Assembly: GCA_035236585.1 (NCBI GenBank)
Contig: CP141136.1
Span: 51,043,136 to 51,107,135, forward strand
Source of the DNA: Warburgia ugandensis
Taxonomy: Eukaryota > Streptophyta > Magnoliopsida > Canellales > Canellaceae
Direction: 5' to 3'
Length of the DNA stretch: 64,000 nucleotides
Shown here in pieces: positions 11,901-25,260 of the stretch. How positions within the stretch are numbered: position 1 is the first letter of the stretch; each line of letters opens with the position of its first letter. The notes beneath the pieces were generated by a model. It was not told the DNA's origin. It saw nothing but the letters and a program-made list of their open reading frames with translations, and ran no database searches. A program made the position numbers and the translations under genes.

Positions 11901-11997
11901 ATACATATGTAATCCTTTTTTTCTTTCTCTTTTTTTTTCATTATTATTATTATTCCCAAATAAAATTTCCTAAAATTTTAAAATAGTGGATGTTACA
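8976..11997 (-). mobile_element. Solo LTR, chromovirus type (minus), 3,022 bp
   Basis: The left end reads TGTGACACCCTGGG and the right end GGATGTTACA, which is a TGTAACATCC...CACA LTR on the minus strand, as in Tekay/Del-type plant elements. The 5-bp duplication AGAGC flanks it exactly (8971-8975 and 11998-12002). No internal region is present. It is the innermost layer of a four-level stack. The long reading frames in its GC-rich block are discussed separately. Confidence 0.88.
10840..11290. other. GC-rich block with repeated GCATGGC/CACGTGG-type words
   Basis: Inside an otherwise AT-rich LTR this block is GC-rich and full of short repeated words such as GCGTGGCGCAC, CCCCTGCATGG and GCATGGCGTGC. 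Open frames of 110-190 codons exist on both strands and in several frames here, because the block has few AT-rich stop codons. Their products are Cys/His/Arg-rich with no domain, so I regard them as accidental. The block probably lies in U3. Confidence 0.6.
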
Positions 11998-12480
11998 AGA
12001 GCAAAGGATTAGATATGGCTTGGTCTGGTGATGGTACTGGAAGGGATGCAATTAGGATACGGATGAAGGGCAAATGGGAGTAGAGGGTGATGATGGGCAT
12101 CATCCACAGCCGCACTAGGTGTTGAAGGACTAGGCAAAGGGAAACGATGCATGGTCCTATGCTGATACTGGTCGAATTGGAGTTGCTTGACCAGTTGGTG
12201 CTAGCCCAGTGGAAAGGTGCGATGAAGGCTGGGGTGATCTATGAAGCAAAAGAGAAGATGGGGAAGTGTAGTAGTGCATTGAACAAAAATAAAAGAAGAG
12301 AGGTATTGTTGTGCATGAGATGTGAGGAAAAGATAATGGTGAGGTTTTGAGAAAAGTAACAGGAGATAGATTGAATGCACAATAAACGACATAGTGCAAA
12401 TAGAAAAGGAAGCCTAAGAAGAAAACAAATCAGAACTACTAAAAGCAAAAAACTCCCCCTTAGGCTTGTACTGCTCTCCC

Positions 12481-12490
12481 TTTTATAATA
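12481..12490 (-). promoter_or_regulatory. TATA box candidate of the solo LTR at 8425-12901
   Basis: On the minus strand the sequence reads CTATTATAAAAGGGAGAGC, a good plant TATA box in the middle of an LTR. Confidence 0.5.
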
Positions 12491-15365
12491 GTTGTCCCTT
12501 CCTAATTTTACTCAAAACTCTTTCCTTAAGGAAGTAGATTCTTATGATGAAACTTTCTCCTCTCCCACATTAGGACTCTTCCAATTAGAAATCGTCTTCC
12601 AATTAGGACTCTTTCCTTTTTGATCTTCACTTGATCTGTACCTTTGAATATAGATCTGAGCCATCCAACCCTTCTTTAGTTGATTTGCAAAATAAAAGAC
12701 TAAATTAGAATAATCTGAACTACACATTAAACATCTAATAAGCTCTAATGATTATTTGACTACTGATTTTGAAAAATTAAGGTTTGGATGGTTAGTTTGA
12801 GCTAAATTTAAAATCAAGCTAAATTTTGCAAGTTTTAATGGTTAGATGATTTAATTGAATGCTAAACTAAGGGTCTTTTAATCAAAATTAAACACTTAAC
12901 AATGCTAAAATTTGAAACTATCCTAAAACATGCTTTCTAAAAATGAAACTTTCCTATATGAAACTTTTTTAATTTATGAGTTTCCCAAACTAAGGACTTT
13001 CCTAAATTGAAACTTTTCAAAAAATTAATTCTTAAAAACTTTCCTAAGCTTAAAATTTAGCAACTAACTTAAGTAAACATGCTCTAAGCAACTGCTTTCC
13101 TAATTATGCAATGGGAATTGAGGGAAAATACATTAATAACTAACAACAAATTAATAGCAAGGTAACAAGTGAATTAAGATCAATAAACAAACACTAACTA
13201 ATTACTTTCCTAAAATGAATGAATGCCACAACTTGGAATCTAATCACTCTAAACTATGCGCTCCAACCATGGAATGCATGTGTAGTTCCAACATAATTTG
13301 ATAAGTTCACTTTATGCCTGTTGATATGAAATACTAAACTAAGGATATAAAATTAAGCAAGCACATTAACTAGACTACTCAAACTTCAGCCTTAAGGGTT
13401 TTCAAAACCATGTGTTCCTTCATTGGATTGGGCACATGGTTTCATAGGTCTTTTTATTGACTTGTTTGTGAATTTAAAACAAAGCATGCACTTACTTATC
13501 ATACCATCAACATACAACAAATAAATAAGAATAAATCATGGTCATTCATCAACTAAAAGAGATTCCATTCAACATCATATTGTATTCCATCAAAAATAAA
13601 TCCAAAATCAAATCTTAACAATGTTTGCTCCTCCAACCATCTTGGGATTCGAGGGAAATTCTAGTGGAATAATAAGGCAACACTAAAAGGAAACTAAATT
13701 GCAATGGAAAGAAAAGACAAAGATTAGATTTAAGGTGACTTACCTTAGCTATCACATTAGAGGGAAACTCAACACTGGATCATAATCAATAAGGAAAAGA
13801 AATAATGGAATGGAAAAAGATGAACTAGCACAATGAAGCAAGATCAAACAAATAGAAGCAAGGAAGACTTAACCAACCTTTCAAAGACAAATCAACCACC
13901 CAAGGCTTAGGCATGGGATACTTGGAGGAGTAACAACCCACCTTGAAAGAAGTAGCAGCCCAAAGGAGAAGGAGGTTCAAGGTAAAAGAGAAGAGAAAAG
14001 AGAAAAGGAGAGAGTGGATGAAGACGATGTCCTCCTCCAAGTCGAGGAGGCATCTTTTTCCTCCCAATGGAGAGTTTCCTTTTGATATTATTTTTCTTAA
14101 TGTCTTTTTATATTTTTTATTGTATATTTTCTAGAGTGGCCTAAGTTAGATGTATGGTGGGGATGAAAATAGGTAATTTGGATGGCTAGGATGGGTGGGT
14201 AGTTGGGGGTTTTAAAGAGGGAACAAGGTAAGACAGGTGGCTGCCCTTTGAAAGATATGTAGGGGGGAGATGCCACCTTTTTTCAGGAAAGGGTATCTAC
14301 CCCCCTTCAAAATTCATGGAAACCCCATAAATTATGGAAAATAGGGTGGATGGGATGGGTTAAGATAAGTAGAAGAAGATGGGAGGAAAGAGATAGGTAG
14401 GAAAATTTTGGAAAGTGAGGTAAGATGGAGAAATTTGATTGGCTAAGTGGTTTCTTAAGACTTTGGAATTGGTTGGGTTGTTTGAATGGGAGTTTAGAAA
14501 GGTGAGAGAGTCTGAGAAAGGTAGGAATCCTGAATAGAAAGTGAAATTTGAAGCGATATCTAGTGGTGAGGTGGGAAGTAAGAAAAAAGTGGGGAAATAA
14601 TGGAAAAACATGAAAAATATAAGGGTCTTATCCTATTGGTCTCAAGCCAACATATCCTATGAATTTACCCTTAAATCTCTTCAAAATATCCTTTAGAATC
14701 TAATGGATAATCCTCTTGATTTTTCTCTAATCCTAGCCTTCCATGTCACATGGCTTATGTGGCTTACATAGCTAACTTTGAAGGCTCTATTGTCTTGACT
14801 ACATGGACGTCATTGGAAGATTTCTTAGCTTAGCTTCATGGCTCATATCCTTGGATTTGGTGGTTTGTTTGGCTCCTTAACTTGTCACCTTATTCATGGC
14901 TTGAATGTGGCTAAGTGGCTTAAGTGAAACCTACATAAAGGTGGTGGAATTTGCATGCCTTGTGCATGAGCCCACTTTGGCCACCGTTAGCTCCTCTAAT
15001 TGCATCCATTTATTGTCTAAAATATGATCTTGACCTTGGTCTCATGTTGGATAAATGACTTTCAAGATTTAACTTGATCTTTTGATCTTGATCTTCTAAT
15101 TTCATCTCAATCAATCTCTACCTCAGATCACTACTCGCTTTCTACAAAAAGTTAAAAACTCTAATTATATCTTATGAAAACATGATTAGTCACAAACTTA
15201 CCTTGGATCAACCTCTAGACCTATAAAATGACAAATTTTTTAGTCATTAGGTAAAAAATGCGTGTTATGAATTTTGGTCAAAAATCCTAATTACCCCCTA
15301 TAAGTTGTAACACATGGGTAATTAATTGCCTTCTATTTATGTAAAATTAGATACTTATCAATAGC

Positions 15366-18300
15366 TATTGCACAATACTTAGGATTTTTGCATTAGTTTA
15401 GGAACCTATATTAACATAGGTTAGCTTGAACTTAGCTATAAGCAAAGCATAGTTTTCATGGTTATAGTGTCCTATCTGTTAAGATGACTAACCCTTTGTT
15501 ATGTAGCATATAAGTAGGAATGTTTTTGATATTTGTTCTACATCTTGATGGTGGAATGGAATTTAATGCTAGTAAGGGCCCCATAAGAGCCCTTATAAGA
15601 GAAGGACTAGAATTCATCACCAACTCCTTGGCCCACTTAGGAATCAATCAACAATACTATATGTCACGATCCCAACCCTTGAACATCAATTTAAAATTAA
15701 GTAGGGAGACAGAAAGGGTATCAATATCATAGGACCTTTGTTAAAAGGATATGATCTATTATCATGCTAGTGACTTTTGAATAGTGGTTATAGTGGGTGT
15801 CTTAAAATTCAAGTGATTTTTTCAAGCCTTTCGTTGATGTTGGTTGAGGTCTAAATGCCTCTTGCCATGAGGATTGTATTAACGACTTTCAAATATAACC
15901 TAACTGGTAAGTAGTAGTCAAATTTAGATGAAAGGAGGAGCTCCCTAGATCTAGATTTGAAAAGCTACCACCTATGCACTAAGAAAACATAATCAAAACA
16001 CTATTCCATTAGTGATTACTAGGATTTGATTGTGCATCACTCAAAGTAAGAGTTAGCATACAGTTAAGACATTTAAATTAGGATAGTTTATGCAAGGGCA
16101 TTGATCTCAAAACTTAGATTTAGCACCTTTTGAGCCGAAGATTCAATGCAACCTTAGATAAGGGAAAAGAAACCAAGTTCCAATGCTCATGGCCAACCCA
16201 CCAGTAGTAATCAAGTGCAAAGTTATTAGAGATTTTTATGTGCTACTCCAGCGAAACACTTAATCTTGCATAGCTCTACCGTAAAAAAATGTAGATTGCA
16301 TTGTATTAAAGCTGAGAGTCATACAATTACTTCCAACTTTCTATGGTCCAGATCGAGAAGACCCATACCAACATATCAAGGTGTAACTTGATATTTGTAC
16401 CACATTTAGAATCCAAATTTTTTTGAACGTTGTTGTTAAGCTTAGGTTATTCCTATTCTCACTCAAGGTGAATCAAAATCATGGCTCAACTCCTTGGAGG
16501 TAGGTTCAATTAATACATGGGACCAATTATCTAGGATGTTTTAGAACAAGTTCTTCCCCAGTCACATGACAAATGCCCTTCATCATGAAATTGACAATTT
16601 CCAACGAAAGGATGATGAATAATATTATGAATGTTGGGAATAGTGGAATGAATTATTCTAGAAATGCCCTCATCATGGATTTGAGAAATGGTAATACGTC
16701 CAATACTTCTATGAGGCATTGATGCCTCAAAATAGACAAATTGTAGATGCAATGAGTGGAGGGACCCTCATATTAAAAGATGAGATGAGGCCAAGGAGTT
16801 CTTTCAAATATGAGTGGATAATTCCCAACAATGGAATTACTCCAATAGAAGAGAGAGAAACAGCCAACCTTCAAGAGAAAGGGGGCCTAAATGAGACAGG
16901 AGTGCGTATAAATCTATCCCATAAACTCAATTTGGTACTTGAAAGAATGGATAAGTACGATGGGAGAGCGGACAAGCTTAAAACTATGTTTCAATCCTTC
17001 ATGGATATCACATCCTTTAAACCTCCACAAGAGGGTTGTGCTATCTATTTTATCCCAACCCACGTCACCATGTCTTGTCCATCAAATTGAGCACTCAATG
17101 CCTATCTTGTTGAACAAGCTAAATCATTAAATGCATATCACAATCCTATCAAAAACCAATATTTTGAGACCTACAACCCTGGATGGGCTACGCATCCAAA
17201 CTTTTTCTAATCAAAGAATAACTACCAGGGGGATGATTTGTGAACCCCCTAACAAAAGATTTCCTAGAGCTATAGTCCCTTAGCAGCCACCTAGCTTCCA
17301 GCAACCTCAATACCTGAAGAAACCATCTTTTGAGGAAAAGATTCAGAACATGACTGAAAAATAAAATGAAGACCCAAAAAGGGCTTTGAACTAAATGCAA
17401 AATGTCAATTCCCTATTTAAGATAGAGGAATGGGTTAGTTCCCTATTCAACCCATCCCTATGCCTAAGGGTTAATTTGAGATAGGGTCAAGTTCTCAAAA
17501 TATTCCTCATGAGTATGCCAAATCCATAACTACCCTTAGGAATGGCCATCAGGTAGATAACAAAGTCAAGTAAGCTACATAAACTGTAGAGGAAAAGGAA
17601 GCAACTAAAACATAGGAGAAAGTGAAGAGATAGAAATCTCTTTCGAATGTGCAGTGAGAAAAAAGGCATTCTATGTGCCCAAAGCTCCATTTCCTCAATT
17701 ATTGAACAAGGTTTGAAAGGGTGCAACAAATTAACATTCCATTGGTCAGCATAATACAAGATGTCCCTGCTATGCCTAGTCCTAAAAGAGCTCTACCCTA
17801 GAAAAACATGGCCAAATGTATAGAAAAAGGCTTTCCTCACTAAATATATGAGCTCTTTAATACAACACAAGACCCCCCAAAGTTTATAGACCCTAGGTGT
17901 CCTACAATTTCTTTCATTATTGGAGATCATGTCATAGATAGGGCACTACTTAACCTATGCGTGAGTGTTAACTTGTTACCATACTCTATTTATTAGCAAC
18001 TAAGACTCGGTGAGTTGAAATCAACCACTACCATGCTATAATTAGTAGATAGATCAATAAAAATACCATGTGGTTTGGTTGAAGATGTGTTGATACAGGT
18101 GGACATGCTTTATTACCTAATTATTTTATTATACTAGAAGCCCAGCTTATATCCAATCTCAACAATTAGATTCTGGTTATACTTGGATGCCCATTCTTGG
18201 TGATGCCCAATGCCATTATTAACTATAGTAATGATGTAACGATTGTTCAATGACATGAAGGTTAAGCTTAATGTCTTTAACACTGACCAACAACATTTAG

Positions 18301-20705
18301 ACCTTGATGAATCTTGTGAAGTGAATTTAATCAAGAGTCTAATTCATGACATCATCCACCATCTTCCATCTATGAGCCATTAAAGGCTTCTCTTATGCAT
18401 ATTAATGGAGATTTTGATTTAAACAAGTCTATTGAGGAGGTGAACAAGCTTTTAATGGCTATTCCAATCATAGATACCTCCAAGTGGGGTCCTTATGTAG
18501 AGCTACTCCCTTCTTCAGAGTTTGTTCCTATACGTTCTATAGAGCAACTACCTTCTCTTGCCCTAAAACACTTGAATACCTCAAGTATTCTTACCTAGGA
18601 CTAGATGAAACCTTACATATTATAATAGCATTAGATTTATATAATGAATAGGAAGGCAAGATTTTAGATGTTCTTAAGGAACATAAGACTATACTAGGGT
18701 GGACCATAGTAGACATAAAAGGGATTAGTTCAGCCATGTGCATGCATAGTATACACCTGGAAGAAAATACTAAATTCTTTAGGGAAACTCAAAGATGATT
18801 GAATCTCTATATGATGGACATGGTCAGAGATTTCTTGATGTTGGCATCATATACCCCATCTCTGGTACCAATTGGGTCAGCCCTATTCAGGTTGTACCCA
18901 AGAAATTAGAGGTCATGGTAGTAAAAATTGAGGAGAATTAGTTAGTACTCTCCTGCATGACCATTGAGTGGAGAGTCTCCATTGATTACCAAAAAATGAA
19001 CAGGGCCATGAGAAAAGACCACTTTCCTCTACCTTTTGTTGATCAAATGCTAGAGAGGTTGGGTGGACATAATTATTATTTTATACAAGGATATTCTAGT
19101 TACAACTACATTTCAATAGAACCTGAGGATCAGGAGAAGACCACCTTCACCTATCCTTTTGGACCCTTCGCTTATAGACGTATAGCTTTTGAGCTTTGCA
19201 ATGCTCTTCCTAAATTTTAAAGGTGTATGTTGAACATCTTTTCTGATATGGCAGAAAGGGTTGTAGAGGTTTTCATGGATGACTTATTGATATTTGGATC
19301 CTTTTTTGATGAGTGCTTGCGCCATATGAAGCTAGTTCTTACAAGGTGTAAGGAAAAGAATTTTGTATTGACCTAGGAAAAGTGGCATTTTATGGTACAA
19401 AGTGTGATAGTGCTAGGCCACATTATATCACCGAATGGGATATATGTCGATAAGGCTAAAGTGGATTTAATAGCCAACCTTCCTCCATTAAGGAAGGTGA
19501 AAGAACTCCACTCCTTTCTAGGACATGTAGCTTTTACTAAAGATTCATCATGGACTTTAGCAAAATTGCCAAGCTCATGTGTAATTTACTTACAAAAGAG
19601 GCCACTTTCAACTTTGATTAAAATTGTTAGAAAGCATTTGAGCAACTAAAGGTCAAGTTGACCTCTGCACCAATTATCTGACTACCGAGTTGGAGTGCAC
19701 CATACAAGATAATGTGTGACACGTCATACTATGCTAGTAGAGTTGTTTTGAGGCAGGGCATTGACAAACTTCCACATATTATATACTACACTACTAAAAC
19801 AATAAATGACATGCAACTTAACTATACGACCACAAAAAAAGAGTTGTTAGCTGTAGTGTTTGCTCTAGATAAGTTTCGATCTTACTTTTTGGGATCTAAA
19901 GGATCATGCAACTTTGAAGCACCACCTTACTAAAAATGATGCAAAACTTAAGTTGATTCATTGGATACTATTGCTACAAGAAGTTGACTTAGAAATTTGG
20001 GACAAGAAGGTTTCAAGAATGTTGTAACAGTCCACTTATCCCAATTGGTGGTGGAGCACACTAACAATAATGTGCCTATAATTGAATCTTTTTTGAATGA
20101 ATAGTTGTTGCACATTTCCTAATTACCTTGGTATGGTGATATGGTAAATTATCATGTTACAAGACAAATTGATTCTCAATGTTTGGATAAAACAAGATAA
20201 GAAGAGATTTTTAATCGAGGGTAAATTCTTTACATGGAACAATCCATACTTATTCAAGTACTGTCTTGATCAGGAGATAAGGAGATGTGTGCCATATAAT
20301 GAGCATAGTAAGATCATCTCCTTCTATCATGATCATGCATGTGCGGCCCTTTTAGCTCTAGAAAGAGCACTACAAAAATTTTACGGTGTGGTTTTTACTG
20401 GCCCACTACTTTTAAGATTCACATGCTTACGGCACAACATATGTAGGTATCAAATACTAGGAAGTCTAGGGAGGAGACACAAGATGCCCTTAAACCTAAT
20501 CCTTGGTGTATAACCATTCTTTGTTTGGGAAATAGATTTCCTAGCACCCTTCCCTATTTCTTTTGGAAATTTCTACACCTTAGTGGGGGTGGATTACGTG
20601 TCCAAGTGGGTGGAGGGTGCACCATGTAAAACCAATGACACTAAGGTAGTGGTAAGATTTTTAAAGGAAAATATTTTTGTAACATTTAGTAGTCCACGTG
20701 CCATT
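15366..20705 (+). pseudogene. Athila copy B leader and gag-pol relics
   Basis: The first 600 bases are untranslated leader. A gag relic follows (about 15950-17400), including the stretch KLNLVLERMDKYDG near 16925. A weak protease relic with NLLPYSIY lies near 17970, an RT with ACMTIEWRVSIDYQKMN and FMDDLLIFGSFFDECL near 18955-19320, an RNase H with YYTTKTINDMQLNYTTTKKELLAVVFALDKFRSYF near 19780-19890, and the start of an integrase with VDYVSKWVE near 20590. The order and motifs fit Athila, and copy C has the same order. Many breaks are spread through it, so no product is expected. It stops where copy C begins. Confidence 0.85.
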
Positions 20706-23700
20706 TGATTAGTATTTAATTTTACATAAAACATAGCCAAATAGTTACACGTGTTACAACTTATAGGGGTAAAATAGGGTTTTAAGATCAAAATTTGTAA
20801 CACATGCATTTTTCACCTTTTGAAGAAAACGTTTAACATGATGATTCGATGACCTAGATTGATCGAGATGAACATTGAAGATCAAGATCAAAAGATCAAG
20901 TCAAATCTTTAAAAGTCCCAAAGGTCAAGATCATCTCTGGGATAAGAAATGGATACAACTAAATGTGCTAAAGATGGCAAAAGTGGGCCCATGAAGTAAG
21001 CCATGCATTTCCATCACCTTTTCATGGAAGCCACTTTAGCCAAATTCAAGCCATAGACAAAGTGATAAGTTTAGGAGTGAATCCAACCACCAAGCCAAGC
21101 TAAGGAGCCTTCAAAAGCTAGCCATGAAATCCATCTAAGCCATCAAGCTAAGCTAAATGGAAGGCTAGGATTGGAGGAAATTCAAGAGAGTTATCCATGA
21201 GATATTTTGAAGATAATCAAGGAAATCTTATTAGGATAAGATGGCATGAGGAACAATAGGATGAGATCCTTCCATTTTTTGGTGTTTTTATCACTTTTCT
21301 CTACATTTTTCTCACTATCAAACATAGCCCTAAGATGCACTATGAATTCCAAATTCTACTCTGGAATTGACTCTTTCTTAAACTCTATAACTTGGTGATG
21401 ACTCCATTCTAAACACCCAACTACTCTCCACCTTTTAAGAAACTACCCAACCAACCAAAATTCTCCAACTATTTTCCTCCATCATTCTCTTATCTCATTC
21501 CCGCCTCCACTTCCTATATTTATGGAGTGTTCAATCAAATTTGAAGGTGGAGAGTTCCGTTCTTAAAAAGGGGGTGTCTCCTACCTACTCTACCTCCTCA
21601 AGATAGATACCATCTGTGATGACCCAGGTTTTTGTAACACGTTTTGTAATGTATTTTGAAAGGCAGGGCCCTTAAGAGTGTAAAAAAAATTTCAAAACAA
21701 AGTAGCGGAAATTCTTTTCTTTAGAACTTGTTTTGAAAACCCAAGTCACCACTTCATACATAACATGAGTACAATTTGTGTACAAAATAAAATTCCATTG
21801 AAGGAATATACTTTTATTAAACTCCAGGATCCATCCAGTGGTTCACAATATAGCCAAATCTATTACAGTACTTGTTCAAATTACATAATCCAAAACTCAA
21901 GCTCACCATACAATAAAACTCTCAACAAAGAAAAATACATGTCTTCAAGGCTATACCTTGAAGATTATTCTCTTCAAGTCTTCTATCGTCTTCAGCTCCT
22001 AACTCTCCTTCCCTGTATCTGAGATATTGCAACATTTACAATATCTCAGCAAGCAATGCTTGGTAGGGGATTCAAGAAGCATAATAATTGACAATGTAAT
22101 TCCAATACTTCATGATCCCATTTTCCCTCAAACATACTCTTTACTTTGTAAGTTATGTATATCTATATACATACATATCCTTCATGGGTAAACCAGTTAA
22201 ATATGTGAAAGTAGTCAAATATCATTCTCAACTAAGCTGATCAATTCTCTTCATTTTGAGAATTTAGTATTACATCTAGTCTTATACTGGGAATTTCCCT
22301 TCTTGGAAAATATTGGTAATATACAATTGCCTAGCATTTCAATATGCTACAACATAAGGCATTTCACTATGCCTATTCTCATATGTATCATAGTGTAAAA
22401 TAATAAAAAAGGTTGCTATGCTACAGTCTGATCCATACTAACACGCTCGGATAACTACCCTATTCACCACTAATACCATGGTGGAAAATATTATGTCACT
22501 GCCCATATGGGGGGGCAAGAAATTCACAATGGTGGCCTTCCCATAATTGCTACCACCCAACTTTTAGCCTCTCATAGGGCAAGGTATCATCATATCATCA
22601 AATTTCAAGGAGCGGATGGCCAAACCCTCATAACTCCTCTAGCAATAGCATTCCGCTAGGCTTATGTCTATTAAAACAAACTCACAAGCCTCCAAGCTTG
22701 TATGTAAAATAGATTTCATATATATCAGACCATATGTCTATTTACTTAGGGCTGAAATATTTTCTAGTTCCCTATTCACTTATAGTTTAGTCCTCAACCA
22801 TCTTATATGTGTTTGGTTGGATCATAAGGTTTTCAAGAGATTTAAGACAAGTATTAACATTACTATTGTCAACATAAGATCATGAGTATGATCATGTATA
22901 TCTCATGTGAATGCATTCATCAAATCCTCCTACCTTTAAGGATTGATCTCTTTTCCCCAATCTTCCATGATCCTGACTGATGTATGTAATCTGTACATCC
23001 ATACATATTGTCAATATATAAATTTTGAACAATCCTATTGATCACTAAATCTAATGTTTAGAATGATCTTTAGATCATTCATATCTAAGTACGTTTCTAT
23101 CTCTAAGTCTTTGTGTGTCCATCTCCTTGATCTTGATCTTTCATAGATCCATTGATTAACAATCTACACATGTTGATAAAGATCAAGGTCCTAGATCTTC
23201 TATCATCTAGTTCTTCTTTGATCTAAGTTTAGTTATTGGATCATCCCTAAGGGGGATGATCTTGGTTTTCTTCCTTGAATCATCTTTGATCAAGGGTTTG
23301 GATTATCTAATCTAACGAACTATAACAAGCCTACTAATAAACATGCATACTAAGTACAATATAGTATTCTTATTCTTATGGTTATTGATCATCCAAGATC
23401 TAATGAATCTTGTTTGATCATCCTTATCTTACTTACTATTTTTATTAGGGTTAGGTAATTTACTAACCTTTTATGCTCTTATTATTATTATTCAACCAGT
23501 TAATGTGCTGGTTGAAGGTAACTTATTTAAGCCTAAATCTAGACTGCTCCTCTTATTTTCAATTGGCTAAGGCTTACTAGCTAAATGGGTGAATACAAAG
23601 TGGTTAGTTCAATCCTTATGTAAGGAGGCGTTTAGATCTCACAAACGTCAACGGAAGGTAGTGGGAGAGCGAGGCTCTATTAGATAACCCCCTTAAGTAC

Positions 23701-24984
23701 TATGTTCATCATTCACTAGAATGACCATAGCTCAACCTTTCATAAGGGTCATATAAGCATGTTTACCCTAAGTACTCTTTCTAATGGATTTTAATTAAGT
23801 CCATGAATATTTATAATGTCATTCATGGGGTTTATTATTATTTTCCTAGTTTGGGCCAAGGATTTGATAATCCTTATATTGTCCTACTAACTATAGCCCT
23901 TATTAATTAAGTCCAAAGTACTCCATTCTTATTTGTGTCATGAAACTCTACTTTCTCATTAGATTACATTTTTGATGTTTTATGCTCCTTATCTCATAAC
24001 AAGTAGATCTACTAATAACATTTAACCATAAATGAATTACAAATTCAAAGCATAAAATTACATAATTTAACATTTAATGATAATGAGGCAAGGCACTTAA
24101 AATTACTTTAACATGATTTCCAACTAATATACCTTAATAACTCAATTTAAACTAACATGGACTTAAGGTATAATCTCATACATAGTATAAACTTGTATGA
24201 AATTCTAGCATTGTCCTAAGTTAGAATGGCATGAAATCATACTAAAGTGCCCCTAAGATAATTAAATCTAACACCTTATGATAACAATGAAATCACATAT
24301 CATGCTAAAGTCTAAATGTTATACTAGCATGCTTTATAACATAATCATATTTAAAATGCTATTATATAAAATGAAACTAATTGCATTGACATTTTTAGAA
24401 ACCTTTACTTATGATCCAACCATTAGATCTTAGATCTTTTTCCTTTGATTAAGGGTATTAGTTATATTTAGGGGATTTTCTTTATTAAGGTCCAAAGATC
24501 ATATTGATCTATTTTTGTCATAATCCATCCATGATTTCTTGGATTTCATTATATCAACATTCATTTTATCCATCCCAAGGATCTGATCATACTTGATCTC
24601 ATTGATCAAGTGGGTCCCTTTGTATTTTTAGGATTTTTCTACCATAATGGGTAGATCCCTTAATATATCTCATATATGTCCAATTAAATCATAGATATCA
24701 CTTTATTTCAATAGTATATCATTAGTAAAACCTATTTTCAAGATCTGATCAGCTCAGATCTTGAAGATCTAGGTAATTGGAAACTTGTTTCTTTAATATA
24801 GAAAGTTTTACTGAATATTATATCCATTTTATCATTTCATCAGAAAATATAGGTTTCAAGATTTCCATAGCTTCTTTCCGATTTCAATTTGGAGTTCAGA
24901 TGACTCTAGAATGTGATCTAGAAGTTCACAGTCCTTCCAATGGCTTGGATTTGATCTGGGCCCAAGGAACGAATGGCCCAGATT

Positions 24985-25260
24985 AGTCAGGCGGAATGAG
25001 TTGGGCGGAATGCATTCAGTTCGTTGGGTGCGTCCGCTATGATGGAATGTCAAAGCGCCCTTATGGGGCGTTCACGAACGCGGACAGGACGAGCGGGGTG
25101 CTCGTCATCTGCGCGCCCGTAAGCGAGATGCTTGTCGGGCACATCCGCTAGTTATTTTGACGAACGCGCCGTCGTGCCGCTTGGGACGAAGTCCCATGCA
25201 AAGCGCGCGGAATGTTCCCACACACGCCGTTTTCGATGGTGCATCACGTGTGCGTCTTTG
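24985..25260. other. CpG-dense island in the LARD 3' LTR
   Basis: A stretch rich in CG pairs (GGCGGAATGAG, CGAACGCGGACAGGACGAGCG, GACGAACGCGCCGTCG) sits in an LTR that is otherwise about two-thirds AT. The other LTR has its counterpart at 33925-34230 and LARD-like element 2 a weaker one at 55060-55260. It lies some 670 bases upstream of the TATA box in element sense, so it is part of U3. Confidence 0.65.

Larger units (their letters stand above)
8425..12901 (-). mobile_element. Solo LTR of a separate LTR family (minus), split by another
   Basis: Boundaries are TG...CA in reverse, with ATGCT at 8420-8424 and again at 12902-12906. Joining the flanks restores a sequence that aligns with the Athila LTR around it, which confirms the insertion. 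Without its own nested solo LTR it is about 1,455 bp. Its element-sense end reads GGGATCGTCCCGTATTTACA. No internal domain is seen; the family is not recognised. A TATA box candidate lies at 12481-12490 on the minus strand. Confidence 0.82.
8208..15360 (-). mobile_element. Athila-family solo LTR (minus), itself split by nested LTRs
   Basis: Read on the minus strand, 15360 down to 12902 followed by 8424 down to 8208 matches the LTR of copy C from its start at 20706. Flanks are ATAAC (8203-8207) and ATAGC (15361-15365), a 5-bp target duplication with one change. The copy C leader shows the undisturbed site. Without the nested pieces it is about 2.67 kb. No internal region is present, so it is a solo LTR left by recombination between the two LTRs of an element. 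The reading frames in it are short and not supported as genes. Confidence 0.82.
6939..20705 (+). mobile_element. Athila-like Ty3/gypsy copy B, host of the other insertions, fossil
   Basis: Parts seen are an LTR remnant (6939-7710), a tRNA-Asp-type primer site, a leader split by a nested solo LTR (8208-15360), and decayed gag, protease, RT, RNase H and integrase relics (about 15950-20705). The RT motif FMDD followed by FGSFFDECL and the integrase stretch VDYVSKWVE are typical of Athila. Its leader joins correctly once the nested LTR is removed, as shown by the leader of copy C. The left LTR is interrupted by the chromovirus and the rest of integrase lies beyond copy C, outside the window. It carries many breaks (well over ten) and is the oldest layer here. 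Confidence 0.85.
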
